DNA of 64,000 nucleotides from Micromonospora pallida (GTDB lineage Bacteria > Actinomycetota > Actinomycetes > Mycobacteriales > Micromonosporaceae), in contig NZ_FMHW01000002.1 in the NCBI RefSeq assembly GCF_900090325.1, positions 3,969,001 through 4,033,000 of the forward strand, written 5' to 3'. Within the stretch, counting starts at the first letter, position 1. Each line of letters opens with the position of its first letter. The notes beneath the pieces were generated by a model. It ran no database searches, was not told the DNA's origin, and saw nothing but the letters and a program-made list of their open reading frames with translations. This document shows, in pieces, positions 1 through 8,125 of the stretch. Position numbers and translations under genes: made by a program.

Positions 1-324
1 CGAGGCCGAGCCCGTGGACCGGACCGGTGGGACGCACAGGGCGTCCCGGCGGTGCGATGGCGCTGTCCGGTCGGATGGCTCTGGAGCGGCCCGCCTTCGA
101 CGTTGATCGATCATACGGTCTCCGCGACGCCCGTCGCTGACCGCGCGGGCATCGGCTTGATCCGGGCTGGCGCCGTCGCGCCCGGCCTCGCCGAGCGGGC
201 AGCGCGCCGCATGCCGTTCGGGCACGATCGCGAGGCGGGAAAGTCGGTCATGATGTCGCGCGGAGCCTTCGTGTTCGCTGGACGGTGATCGTTCTCAGCA
301 GTAAGACGACGTACTCCTCCGTGA
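1..324. other. Left-edge stretch without a recognisable gene
   Basis: About 320 nt in which I can support no gene. An open frame on the plus strand (52-288) has arginine/alanine-rich content, no ribosome binding site and no family resemblance, so it is probably chance coding potential of GC-rich DNA. The stretch may be the 3' side of a gene beyond the left edge or simply the upstream region of the sigma factor. Confidence 0.5.
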
Positions 325-347
325 TGTGAGGTCGGCCCGACCTCACA
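325..347. promoter_or_regulatory. Perfect 23-bp inverted repeat upstream of the ECF sigma gene
   Basis: The sequence is an 11-bp arm (TGTGAGGTCGG), one central C, and the exact reverse complement of the arm. It ends 61 nt before the chosen ATG of the sigma factor. There is no T tract, so it looks more like an operator for a dimeric regulator, or a 5' hairpin, than an intrinsic terminator. No regulator gene adjoins it, so the binding protein is unknown. Confidence 0.6.
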
Positions 348-408
348 GTTCGGTGCGATGTCTCGTCGGACTGGAAGGGCAGTTGCGACCGAGGGAGCCG
401 GCGACACC

Positions 409-1341
409 ATGAGCACGCAATCCGAGCCAGCGGACGACCAGCCCGATCCGGGTCTGAGCGCGATCATGAGCGAACGGCGCAAGCTGATCAATCTCGCGTA
501 CCGACTGCTCGGTTCTCTGGCCGATGCCGAGGATGTCGTGCAGGAGACCTACGCCCGCTGGTACGCCATGTCCCCGGAGCAGCAGGACGCCATCGAGTCC
601 CCCGGTGCCTGGCTGACCAGGGTCGCCAGCCGCATCTGCCTCGACCTGCTCGGCTCGGCCCGGGCCAGGCGGGAGAGGTACGTGGGCGAATGGATCCCCG
701 AGCCGCTGCCCGACCGTACGGAGTGGATCAGCGGGCGGTCGGTGGACGTCAACACCGACCCGGCCGACCGGGTCACCCTCGACGAGTCGATCAACATGGC
801 CTTCCTCGTCGTGCTCGACTCGATGACCCCGGCCGAGCGTGTCGCGTTCATCCTCCACGACGTCTTCCGCTACTCCTTCGCCGAGGTGGCCGCGATCGTC
901 GGCCGTACGCCGGCGGCCTGTCGCCAGTTGGCCTCGTCGGCCCGCCGTCGCATCCGCGCGTCGCAGAATCCCGCGACTCCGACGCCCCAGCGCGCCGACG
1001 TCGTCCGGGACTTCAAGCGGGCGTGGGAAGCCAAGGACATCGACGCCCTCGTCGGCCTGCTCGACCCCGACGCCACGACGATCGCCGATGGTGGCGGCCT
1101 CGTCAACGCCGAACTTCGCCCGATCGAAGGCAACGAACAGATCGCCCGCGTCCTGGTCGACATCGCTGACCGGGCACCTGACCTGAGGATCCTGGAGCGC
1201 ACGGTCAACGGTCAGCCCGGTCTGGCGGCCCAGCAGGAGGGCGTCACCGTGGTGGTGATGGCGTTCGACGTCGCAGGCGACCGGATCAAGCGCATCTGGG
1301 CGGTACGGAACCCCGAGAAGCTCCGGCCCTGGAAGGGCTGA
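409..1341 (+). CDS. ECF41-type RNA polymerase sigma factor (SigJ-like) with SnoaL-like C-terminal domain
   Basis: This is an extracytoplasmic-function sigma factor of about 310 residues that redirects RNA polymerase. Region 2 lies at about residues 22-90 (DAEDVVQETYARW) and region 4 at about 145-195 (TPAERVAFILHDVFRYSFAE followed by a helix-turn-helix). A SnoaL-like domain fills the remainder. The C-terminal domain carries DGGG in the linker and NPEKL near the end, close to the DGGGK and NPDKL signatures described for ECF41 factors, where this extension modulates activity instead of an anti-sigma factor. The ATG at 409 is preferred because GAGGGAG lies about 11 nt upstream; an ATG at 358 is also open. 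ECF41 genes usually sit beside a carboxymuconolactone decarboxylase, oxidoreductase or epimerase, but none is visible here. Any link to the downstream biosynthetic cluster is only positional. Confidence 0.92.
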   Translation: MSTQSEPADDQPDPGLSAIMSERRKLINLAYRLLGSLADAEDVVQETYARWYAMSPEQQDAIESPGAWLTRVASRICLDLLGSARARRERYVGEWIPEPLPDRTEWISGRSVDVNTDPADRVTLDESINMAFLVVLDSMTPAERVAFILHDVFRYSFAEVAAIVGRTPAACRQLASSARRRIRASQNPATPTPQRADVVRDFKRAWEAKDIDALVGLLDPDATTIADGGGLVNAELRPIEGNEQIARVLVDIADRAPDLRILERTVNGQPGLAAQQEGVTVVVMAFDVAGDRIKRIWAVRNPEKLRPWKG

Positions 1342-1693
1342 CGCCGTCCCCGTACCCCGGGTCCCTGCCCCCCATGGGGTTCCACCAAGCCGCCGCCAAG
1401 CCGGCGCCAACCCGCCGGACAGTCCCAGCCAAGTCCGGTGGTCGATGCTGGGCGCACGGAGATCGGGAAGGGCCTCACCACGGTTGATGCTCGGCCGAAC
1501 GGCCCTGCCCGGATCGTCGACGAGTCGACCGGTCCGGGCGCCCGGTCGACTCCGTGGACCGACCTCGAAGCATCCGCAAGCTGATCGACTCCGAACCGGC
1601 TGACGCCTCCGGCGCTCGTTGGGCAGATCCGCGCGCCCATCGAGGCGGCGACAGCCCGAATGTCCCTCGACCATCGCGAAGGAGGCGGTTTGG
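1342..1693. other. Intergenic region before the biosynthetic cluster
   Basis: About 350 nt with no supportable gene. It contains short C/G-rich near-repeats around 1385-1420 and presumably the promoter of the following operon, but I cannot point to a convincing -35/-10 pair. GAAGGAGG at its right end (1678-1685) is the ribosome binding site of the next gene. Confidence 0.5.
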
Positions 1694-3277
1694 GTGAAGG
1701 ACCTCATGCTCCACAGATCGGTACGGAAGCACGGCCTTCATCTCGGCACGGTGCCGGAGGCGGCCGCCGCCAGGAACGGCGCCATGCCGCTCACTCTCGA
1801 CCACGACCTGGACAGCCTTCCGGAAGCGGGCCGGAGCCTGACGGTCGCCCAGCTCGCCGGCCACGTGGACGACCTGGCGGGCCGGCTCTGGGCGGCCGGG
1901 GTCCGACCCGGTGAACACCTCGCGATATACAAGACCGCGAACTTCGACGTCTGGGTGCTCGCCACCGCGGCGGCGCGCGTCGGGGCGATTCCCGTGCTGC
2001 TGTCGCCCGCCCTGGACAGCGCGACCGTCGGCACCCTGCTGAGCCGGCTGGATCAGCCGAAGCTGCTCACCGACGTGCCCAAGCTCGACTCCCTGGCCGA
2101 CGTACCGCTGGCGGACCTCACCAGACGGGTGATCGTCGTGGCCGGGAGCAGGCCCGGTGCGGCGTCGCTCACCGAGTTCGTCGGGGCCCCGCGCGTCCAG
2201 CCGGTGTTCCGGCCGCAGGACGAGGCCGCGATGATCACCCACACGTCCGGCACCACCGGGGTGCCCAAGCTCGTCGTACACACGCCGCGCACCATGGCCG
2301 CCCGGCTCACGCCGCAGTGGTGGCTGCTGTCCCTGATGCGGAAACGGGAGACCGTCGCGATCCACATCTCCTTCGTGCACTCGCGGATGTTCGCGGCGAT
2401 GGCCCTGGCGCTCTTCAAGAACATGCCGGTCCTGCTCATGAAGGAGTCGGATCCGGACGAGGTGGCGAGCTTCTTCCTCGCGCATCGGCCGGGGTTCATC
2501 GAGGCACTTCCCAACTCGCTGATGGAGTGGGAAGGGCTCACCGACGATCCGCGGAAGCCGTTCGCGTCGGTGAAGTACTTCAGCAGCACGTTCGACGCGA
2601 TGCACCCCAGGACGATGAGCCGGCTGCTGCACTCGTCCGAGCGGCGGGCGTCGATGTTCTTCCAGATCTACGGGCAGAGCGAGGTCGGCCCCGCCGTCGG
2701 CCGGCCCTACTTCCGCAGGTCGGCCCACCAGTCGAATGGCCGCTGCGTCGGTTTCCCCATGCCGGGCTCGGCGCGGGTCCGCGTGGTGAGCCGGGACGGC
2801 CGCCGCCCCTCCGCGAAGAATCCCGGCTTCATCGAGGTCGGCTGGGTGGGCCTGGCGAAGACCTACTTCGGCGAGCAGGAGCGGTTCGACGCCAACATGC
2901 ACGACGGCTGGTGGCGGACCGGGGACGTCGGCTACCGCACCAAGCTCGGCTGCCTGCACATGCTCGACCGTGAGGTGGACATGATCCCCGGCGTGCGCAG
3001 CATCCTCGAGGTCGAGGATCTCGTCCTGAGCAGGCTGGGTGAGCTGAGCGAGCTTGTCGTGGTGCCGGGTCCGAACTCCGAGCCGGTCCCGGTGATCTGC
3101 ACCAACGAGGACCAGCCGCTGGACCGGGAGCGCTGGCGCACGGCCGTCGTCGACTTTCCCCAGCTGGCCGACCCGGTCCAGATCCCGCAGGCCGAGCTAC
3201 CTCGGACCGCCACCCTGAAGGTACGGCGGATCGAGCTGTCCCGCCGGCTCCACGAGCAGTTGGGAAAGCCGGCGTGA
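1694..3277 (+). CDS. Adenylate-forming (ANL superfamily) ligase of the THN cluster
   Basis: A 527-residue AMP-binding enzyme. ANL core motifs are present in order: THTSGTTGVPK (about residue 182, P-loop), YGQSEVG (about 325), WWRTGDVG (about 407), and a C-terminal lysine in TATLKVRR (about 508) that would drive adenylation. The GTG start at 1694 is chosen because GAAGGAGG sits 8 nt upstream; an ATG at 1706 is possible. Family members make acyl-CoA thioesters or acyl-AMP. In cremeomycin-like pathways, and as I recall in furaquinocin biosynthesis, ANL homologues instead catalyse ATP-dependent diazotisation of an arylamine with nitrite. An aminotransferase in the same cluster makes that role thinkable, but no nitrite-forming CreD/CreE pair is visible. 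The substrate is therefore unassigned. It is followed directly by a methyltransferase gene. Confidence 0.85.
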   Translation: MKDLMLHRSVRKHGLHLGTVPEAAAARNGAMPLTLDHDLDSLPEAGRSLTVAQLAGHVDDLAGRLWAAGVRPGEHLAIYKTANFDVWVLATAAARVGAIPVLLSPALDSATVGTLLSRLDQPKLLTDVPKLDSLADVPLADLTRRVIVVAGSRPGAASLTEFVGAPRVQPVFRPQDEAAMITHTSGTTGVPKLVVHTPRTMAARLTPQWWLLSLMRKRETVAIHISFVHSRMFAAMALALFKNMPVLLMKESDPDEVASFFLAHRPGFIEALPNSLMEWEGLTDDPRKPFASVKYFSSTFDAMHPRTMSRLLHSSERRASMFFQIYGQSEVGPAVGRPYFRRSAHQSNGRCVGFPMPGSARVRVVSRDGRRPSAKNPGFIEVGWVGLAKTYFGEQERFDANMHDGWWRTGDVGYRTKLGCLHMLDREVDMIPGVRSILEVEDLVLSRLGELSELVVVPGPNSEPVPVICTNEDQPLDRERWRTAVVDFPQLADPVQIPQAELPRTATLKVRRIELSRRLHEQLGKPA

Positions 3278-3324
3278 ACGTGGTCAGCCGAAGCGGCGCC
3301 AGCGATCCGAAAGGAACCAGTGCA

Positions 3325-4395
3325 ATGACGCCAGAAGCCACCCTCGCCCGACTCCGCGAGTACATGGTGGGCCCCTCGCGGTTCATGAACCTGCTGTCCT
3401 GTTTCGAGCTCGGCCTGGTCGACACGCTCCGGGAGAACCCCGGCATGACCGCGGCCAAGCTCGGCGACGCCGTCGGCGCCAAACCCGATGCGGTGGAACA
3501 GCTCCTGCACCTGCTGGTCAAGGAGGGCTTCGTCGCGTACGACGAGGGCTCCGGCGGCTACTCCCTCGCCGCGCTCGCGGGCGTCGCGAAGGCCGACCTC
3601 CAGCGAGCGCTCACCTACATGAACATGATCAAGGTCGTCGCGCTCCGGCAGTTGTTCTACCTCACCGACAGCGTGCGGACCGGCACCCTCGTCGGCCTGC
3701 GGGAACTCTACGGAGCTGAGGGCACCCTGTACGGCGCCGTGGCCGAGCACCGGGACCTGCGCGAGGCCTGGGCGACGTTGATGGACACCGTCACCGCCCG
3801 CATCGACCCGTGGTTCTTCGGCAACATCGACATCCCGTCCGGCGCGCAGGTCCTCGACCTCGCCGGGAACACCGGTCTCGGGGCGATCCACGCCTACCGG
3901 TCGAAGGCGTCGCCCGGACTTCGGGTGACCACGTTCGACCTGCCCGAGAAGGAGGACGACTGCCTGCGGAACTTCCGGGACCACGGCGTGGCGGAGCACT
4001 GCTCGTTCATCGGCGGTGACGTCTTCGAGGGCATTCCCGAGGGCTTCGACGTGGTGCTGATCAAGCACTTCCTGGACATGTTCGACCGGGACGATGTGTT
4101 CGCGATCCTCGAGGGCGTCAATCGGTCACTGAAGGTCGGCGGGCAGGTCCACATCATGGTGCCGGTGTACCCGGAGAACATCGCGGACACCGACAACTAC
4201 AACGTCGACTTCTTCCCGGCGTTCTTCATCGGCTGCACGATGGGCCAGGGCGGGCCACAGAAACTGTCGACGTACCAGCGCTGGCTGGAGGAGTGCGGTT
4301 TCACGGTCACCAAAACGATCACCAAGGCTTCCGCCGAGATACCACCGGACGTCATCCCCGTGCAGGCCATCCTGTGCGCGACGAAGACCGCCTGA
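3325..4395 (+). CDS. SAM-dependent methyltransferase 1 (Methyltransf_2-like)
   Basis: A 356-residue class I methyltransferase. The N-terminal 100 residues form a winged-helix dimerisation domain typical of bacterial and plant O-methyltransferases. The SAM-binding motif I is VLDLAGNTGLG at about residue 175, followed by an acidic strand end (TTFDLPE) and the GGQVHI motif. The ATG at 3325 has AAAGGAA 8 nt upstream. An earlier GTG at 3274 overlaps the ligase stop codon and is possible, but its N-terminal extension looks unstructured. It probably methylates a hydroxyl or a ring carbon of the THN-derived naphthoquinone; pathways of this type use both O- and C-methylation. Which position is modified cannot be read from sequence. 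Confidence 0.88.
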   Translation: MTPEATLARLREYMVGPSRFMNLLSCFELGLVDTLRENPGMTAAKLGDAVGAKPDAVEQLLHLLVKEGFVAYDEGSGGYSLAALAGVAKADLQRALTYMNMIKVVALRQLFYLTDSVRTGTLVGLRELYGAEGTLYGAVAEHRDLREAWATLMDTVTARIDPWFFGNIDIPSGAQVLDLAGNTGLGAIHAYRSKASPGLRVTTFDLPEKEDDCLRNFRDHGVAEHCSFIGGDVFEGIPEGFDVVLIKHFLDMFDRDDVFAILEGVNRSLKVGGQVHIMVPVYPENIADTDNYNVDFFPAFFIGCTMGQGGPQKLSTYQRWLEECGFTVTKTITKASAEIPPDVIPVQAILCATKTA

Positions 4396-4437
4396 CGATC
4401 CACACGTGAGTTCCGAGACGACCCGCAGGAGGAGACG

Positions 4438-5193
4438 TTGTCCGTGCTTGCCGAGTTCGACACGGTACGTGCCGAACTGATCGACCATCCCCTCTACGCA
4501 CAGATCACCACCGAGGACCGGCTGCGGATCTTCATGAAGCACCACGTGTTCGCCGTGTGGGACTTCTTCACGCTGCTGAAGCGGCTGCAGACGGAGGTGA
4601 CCACGGTGACCCTGCCCTGGCGGCCACGGGGGCGGGCGGACCATGGCCGGTTCATCACGGAGATCGTGCTGGCCGAGGAGACCGACGAGGACATCGACGG
4701 CGGCTACGTCAGCCACTTCGAGCTGTACCGGCGGGCGATGACCGAGATCGGTGCCGACACGGGCCCGATCGACGGGTTCCTCACGGCACTCGACAGCGGA
4801 GTCGCCCCGATGGCGGCGCTCAAGGACGAGAAGATCCCCGCGAGTGTCCGGGAGTTCGTCGGTCACACGCTCGACGTGGCCCTGCACGGCGCTCCGCACG
4901 CGGTGGCTTCCTCGTTCTGTCACGGCCGCGAGAACCTGCTGCCGGACGTGTTCTCCGCCGTCCGCTCCAACATGGACGACGTGCTCGCGAACGCGCCGGT
5001 GTTCCGGCACTACCTGGAGCGCCACATCGCACTGGACCACGACGAGCACGGTCCGCTGGCCCTGCGCCTGCTCGCGTCACTGTGCGACGGCGACCCGGTC
5101 CGCGAAGCGGAGGCCGAGGCGGTCGGCGTCGCGGCGCTCCGGGCACGCATCGGGTTGTGGGACGGCGTGCTCGCGGAGTTCGACGGTCGTTGA
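4438..5193 (+). CDS. DUF3050 family heme-oxygenase-like protein (putative diiron oxidase)
   Basis: A 251-residue all-helical protein matching the DUF3050 pattern of the heme-oxygenase-like/TenA clan. It has FMKHHVFAVWDFFTLLKRLQ near the N terminus, EIVLAEETDED then SHFELYRRAM in the middle, a GRENLLPDVF segment, and YLERHIALDHDEHGPLA near the C terminus. The conserved Glu/His/Asp residues on these helices are plausible metal ligands by analogy with other heme-oxygenase-like diiron enzymes (UndA, SznF, BesC), but DUF3050 chemistry is not established to my knowledge. The TTG at 4438 is 5 nt from AGGAGG; the in-frame GTG at 4444 is an equally good start. Its place between methyltransferase 1 and the THN synthase suggests an oxidative tailoring role. 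No characterised cluster of this type that I recall assigns a step to it. Confidence 0.85.
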   Translation: MSVLAEFDTVRAELIDHPLYAQITTEDRLRIFMKHHVFAVWDFFTLLKRLQTEVTTVTLPWRPRGRADHGRFITEIVLAEETDEDIDGGYVSHFELYRRAMTEIGADTGPIDGFLTALDSGVAPMAALKDEKIPASVREFVGHTLDVALHGAPHAVASSFCHGRENLLPDVFSAVRSNMDDVLANAPVFRHYLERHIALDHDEHGPLALRLLASLCDGDPVREAEAEAVGVAALRARIGLWDGVLAEFDGR

Positions 5194-5288
5194 GCGAGCA
5201 CCGCGACCCGCGCGGGCGATTGGACGAGAAGAGCACGAGCGCAGACTCCCTTGCAGAAGGCAGACTTCACAGGAAGTTGACTCCAGAC

Positions 5289-6356
5289 ATGCCAACGTTG
5301 TGCGAGCCGTCGGTGAGCGTGCCGGAATATGTCGTCACAATGGAAGACACCCTGGAATTCGCCAAAAGAATACACGCCGGGAAGCGTCAGCTCCCGCTGG
5401 CGCTCCGCCTGATCCAGAACACCGGCGTACGAAAGCGGCACATCGTGCAGCCGATCGAGGAGACGCTTCGCCATCCAGGGTTCGAGGAACGCAACCGCCG
5501 CTACGAGATCGAATCCAAGAAGCGGTGCCCCGAGGTCATCGAACGAGCCCTGAAGAATGCCGACATCGTGCCGTACGACATCGACGCCATCGTCTACGTG
5601 TCGTGCACCGGATTCCTGATGCCGTCGCTGACCGCATGGCTGATCAACAACCTGGGGTTCCGGTCGGACACCCGGCAGATACCGATCGCGCAGTTGGGCT
5701 GCGCGGCGGGCGGCGCGGCCATCAACCGCGCCCACGACTTCTGCCTGGCCCATCCGGGCAGCAACGTCCTGATCGTCTCGTGCGAACTGTGCTCGCTGTG
5801 TTACCAACCCGACGACGACGGAGTCGGTTCGCTGCTGTCCGACGGGCTGTTCGGCGACGCGGTCGCCGCCGCCGTGGTGCGGGGCAGCGGCGGCACCGGC
5901 ATAGCGCTGGAGCGCAACGCGTCGTACCTCATCCCGAACACCGAGGAATGGATCTCCTACGCCGTACGGTCCACCGGATTCCACTTCCAACTCGACCGCC
6001 GGGTGCCCGGAACGATGGAACCGCTCGCGCCGGTGCTGCGCAACCTCGTCACGACCCACGGCTGGGACATCGGCAACCTCGACTTCTACATCATCCACGC
6101 CGGCGGTCCACGCATCCTGGACGACCTGAGCAGATTCCTCGACGTCGATCGCAAGATGTTCCGCCACAGCTGGGCGACGCTGACCGAGTACGGCAACATC
6201 GCCAGCGCCGTCGTACTCGACGCGCTGCGCCGGCTGTTCGAGGAGGACACCTCCATGCCCGGCGCCACCGGCATCGTCGCGGGTTTCGGTCCCGGCATCA
6301 CCGCCGAGATGGCCGTGGGGAGCTGGACCGTCGGCGCGCCGCGCAGGACGGACTGA
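5289..6356 (+). CDS. rppA: Type III polyketide synthase, 1,3,6,8-tetrahydroxynaphthalene synthase
   Basis: A 355-residue chalcone-synthase-fold enzyme that condenses five malonyl-CoA units into THN, which oxidises to flaviolin. The alignable length and residues match RppA closely. The catalytic triad is Cys138 (QLGCAAGG), His270 (IIHAGGP) and Asn303 (YGNIAS). Cys106 (YVSCTGF), characteristic of THN synthases, is also present, as is the CELCSLCYQP segment. The ATG at 5289 gives the usual RppA-type beginning (MPTLCEPSVSVPE); the nearest purine-rich site (AGGAAG, 5270-5275) is slightly far. The C terminus is about 15 residues shorter than Streptomyces RppA, a region known to vary. It supplies the aromatic core for the cluster. 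Confidence 0.95.
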   Translation: MPTLCEPSVSVPEYVVTMEDTLEFAKRIHAGKRQLPLALRLIQNTGVRKRHIVQPIEETLRHPGFEERNRRYEIESKKRCPEVIERALKNADIVPYDIDAIVYVSCTGFLMPSLTAWLINNLGFRSDTRQIPIAQLGCAAGGAAINRAHDFCLAHPGSNVLIVSCELCSLCYQPDDDGVGSLLSDGLFGDAVAAAVVRGSGGTGIALERNASYLIPNTEEWISYAVRSTGFHFQLDRRVPGTMEPLAPVLRNLVTTHGWDIGNLDFYIIHAGGPRILDDLSRFLDVDRKMFRHSWATLTEYGNIASAVVLDALRRLFEEDTSMPGATGIVAGFGPGITAEMAVGSWTVGAPRRTD

Positions 6357-6422
6357 GTCCGGGCGCGCGCATCCGCTCCCGTCCCGAGTGACATTCCCAC
6401 GAACGACAAGGAAGCGAATCGC

Positions 6423-6980
6423 ATGAGCGGCCTCATTGTCCCACCCGGCCAGGGTCGAAAGCTGACGACGAAGGCGCAGGAAGTCACCTTCAAGGTCACC
6501 GGGGCGGACGGCTCCTCCGTGTCCTGTTTCGAGGTGGTGGTGCCGCCCGGCTTCGACGTCGGGGCGCACACCCACACCCGCTCGCAGGAGTTCTTCTACG
6601 TCCTGGAAGGCGAACTCGACCTGCTGGCGTTCGAGCCGACCAGGCGTACCGAAGAAGGCTGGCACGACTGGGAGTCCGCCGACGGAGACCGGGTCGTCCG
6701 CGCGGGTGCGGGAAGCTGCATGTTCGTGCCGCCCGACACTCCGCACGCGTTCCGGAACGCCACCGACAGGCCGGCGCGCATGCTCTTCCAGAGCTTCCCG
6801 TCGCCGGACCACGAGCGCTACTTCGAGGAGATCTGCGAGATCTTCTCCGCCGGCCAGTCCGTGGATCCCGACGCCGTGCAGGACCTGCGCGACCGCTACG
6901 ACGTCCGGCAGATCACGCCACTGCGCTACGGACCGCCCGTCGCCCGGACGCCCGCCGAGCGCGTGGCGCGTAGGGGGTGA
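6423..6980 (+). CDS. Cupin-fold quinone-forming monooxygenase (MomA-like)
   Basis: A 185-residue single-domain cupin. Cupin motif 1 is seen as GAHTHTRSQEFFYVLEGEL (about residues 42-60), providing two His and one Glu metal ligands. Motif 2 is VPPDTPHAFRN (about 101-111), providing the third His. Cupins next to THN synthase genes, such as MomA, oxidise flaviolin/THN to further hydroxylated naphthoquinones (mompain). The same reaction is likely here and would prepare the quinone for amination or prenylation. Its ATG at 6423 follows AAGGAAG, and its stop codon overlaps the next gene's GTG (GTGA), showing co-transcription. Confidence 0.88.
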   Translation: MSGLIVPPGQGRKLTTKAQEVTFKVTGADGSSVSCFEVVVPPGFDVGAHTHTRSQEFFYVLEGELDLLAFEPTRRTEEGWHDWESADGDRVVRAGAGSCMFVPPDTPHAFRNATDRPARMLFQSFPSPDHERYFEEICEIFSAGQSVDPDAVQDLRDRYDVRQITPLRYGPPVARTPAERVARRG

Positions 6981-8125
6981 CCACGATGGACATGGTCCCG
7001 CTGGTGCACGCGAGTCTGGGCGAGCAGGAACTGGCCGCCGTCGCGGAGGTGTTCTCCTCGGGCTGGCCCGCCGGGCAGGGCCCGCAGGGGAAGGTCCTGG
7101 AAGCCGAGCTGGCCGACCGTTACGGGGTGGCCGGCGCGGTCGCGGTGAGCAACTGCGGCGCCGCGCTCCACCTGGCCCTGCTCGCGCTCGGCGTCAAGCC
7201 GGGCGACGAGGTCATCGTCGCCGACTACACCTTCCCGGCGCCCGCCCATGCGGTGCGGTACGTCGGCGCGGTCCCGGTCTTCGCCGACGTGCGTGCCGAC
7301 ACCGGCACGGTGGACCCACAGGCCGTGGCGGACCTGGTCGGGCCACGAACGGTGGGCGTGATCGCGGTGGACACGGTGGGAATGCCCGCCGACTACGCGG
7401 AGCTGAGGCTGATCGCGGACCGCTACGGGCTCTTCCTGGTCGAGGACGCCGCGTGTGCGGTGGGCGCGACGTACCAGGGGCGTCCGGCGGGTGCGCTGGC
7501 CCCGGTGGCCTGCCTGTCCTTCCACGGACGCAAGGGCGCCACCAGCGGTGAGGGCGGGGCGCTGCTCACCGCCGATCCGGCGCTCGCGGCGGACGCGCGG
7601 CTGCGGTCGTCCTTCGGCATCGAACCCATCTTCGACCAGGCGCGCGTCGTCGGCCTGCCAATCCCGGTGTTCACCGAGATCGGCTACAACTACAAGCTGT
7701 CCGACATCGCCGCGGCGATCCTGCGGGTGCAGCTCGGCCGGACCGACGAGCTGCTCGACCGTCGGCGCGCGGTCGCCGCGCGCTACGCCGAACTGCTCGC
7801 CGACGAGGAACTCGTCACGGTGCCGCAGGTGCCGTCGGACCGTACCCACGCGTGGCAGAGCTACCTGTTGACGTTGGACCCGAGGGTGGACCGGGCGGCG
7901 GTCGCGGCCGACCTGCGCACCCGGGGCATCGGCTGCGGGCACGGTACGTGGGCATGCCACCTACAGCCGGTGTACGAGACGAAGCAGTCGTGCCCGGTCT
8001 CGGCGGACCTCTTCCAGCGCAACCTCGCCATCCCCATGCACGCCGAGCTCAGCACGGACCAGCTCGAGCGGGTCACCGAGGTGCTGCGCACCGCGCTCCA
8101 GGCCCACTCCAGGAGGACAGCGTGA
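6977..8125 (+). CDS. DegT/DnrJ/EryC1-family PLP aminotransferase
   Basis: A 382-residue fold-type I aminotransferase of the sugar/aromatic-quinone aminotransferase family. The Schiff-base lysine is Lys186 in SFHGRKGATSGEGG and the pyridine-nitrogen Asp is in LVEDAAC (about residue 157). DegT-like enzymes in furaquinocin/naphterpin clusters aminate the hydroxynaphthoquinone derived from THN (8-amino-flaviolin formation). The presence of THN synthase and a MomA-like cupin makes that the best reading here, rather than amino-sugar synthesis, for which no sugar genes are nearby. The start is a GTG at 6977 overlapping the cupin stop; an in-frame ATG follows at 6986. The 3' end overlaps the next GTG in the same GTGA manner. 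Confidence 0.9.
   Translation: MTTMDMVPLVHASLGEQELAAVAEVFSSGWPAGQGPQGKVLEAELADRYGVAGAVAVSNCGAALHLALLALGVKPGDEVIVADYTFPAPAHAVRYVGAVPVFADVRADTGTVDPQAVADLVGPRTVGVIAVDTVGMPADYAELRLIADRYGLFLVEDAACAVGATYQGRPAGALAPVACLSFHGRKGATSGEGGALLTADPALAADARLRSSFGIEPIFDQARVVGLPIPVFTEIGYNYKLSDIAAAILRVQLGRTDELLDRRRAVAARYAELLADEELVTVPQVPSDRTHAWQSYLLTLDPRVDRAAVAADLRTRGIGCGHGTWACHLQPVYETKQSCPVSADLFQRNLAIPMHAELSTDQLERVTEVLRTALQAHSRRTA

Noticed and set aside
343..1707. Long minus-strand frame opposite the ECF sigma factor
   Set aside because: Its amino acid composition (Arg/Gly/Asp-rich with no hydrophobic core) is that of a codon-position shadow in GC-rich DNA, while the plus strand encodes a clear sigma factor.
5010..6812. 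600-codon minus-strand frame opposite the THN synthase and cupin
   Set aside because: It spans two convincing plus-strand genes and has no family resemblance or ribosome binding site.
6977..8125. DegT-type aminotransferase considered as amino-sugar biosynthesis
   Set aside because: No nucleotide-sugar enzyme or glycosyltransferase occurs in the cluster; THN synthase and cupin neighbours point to quinone amination.
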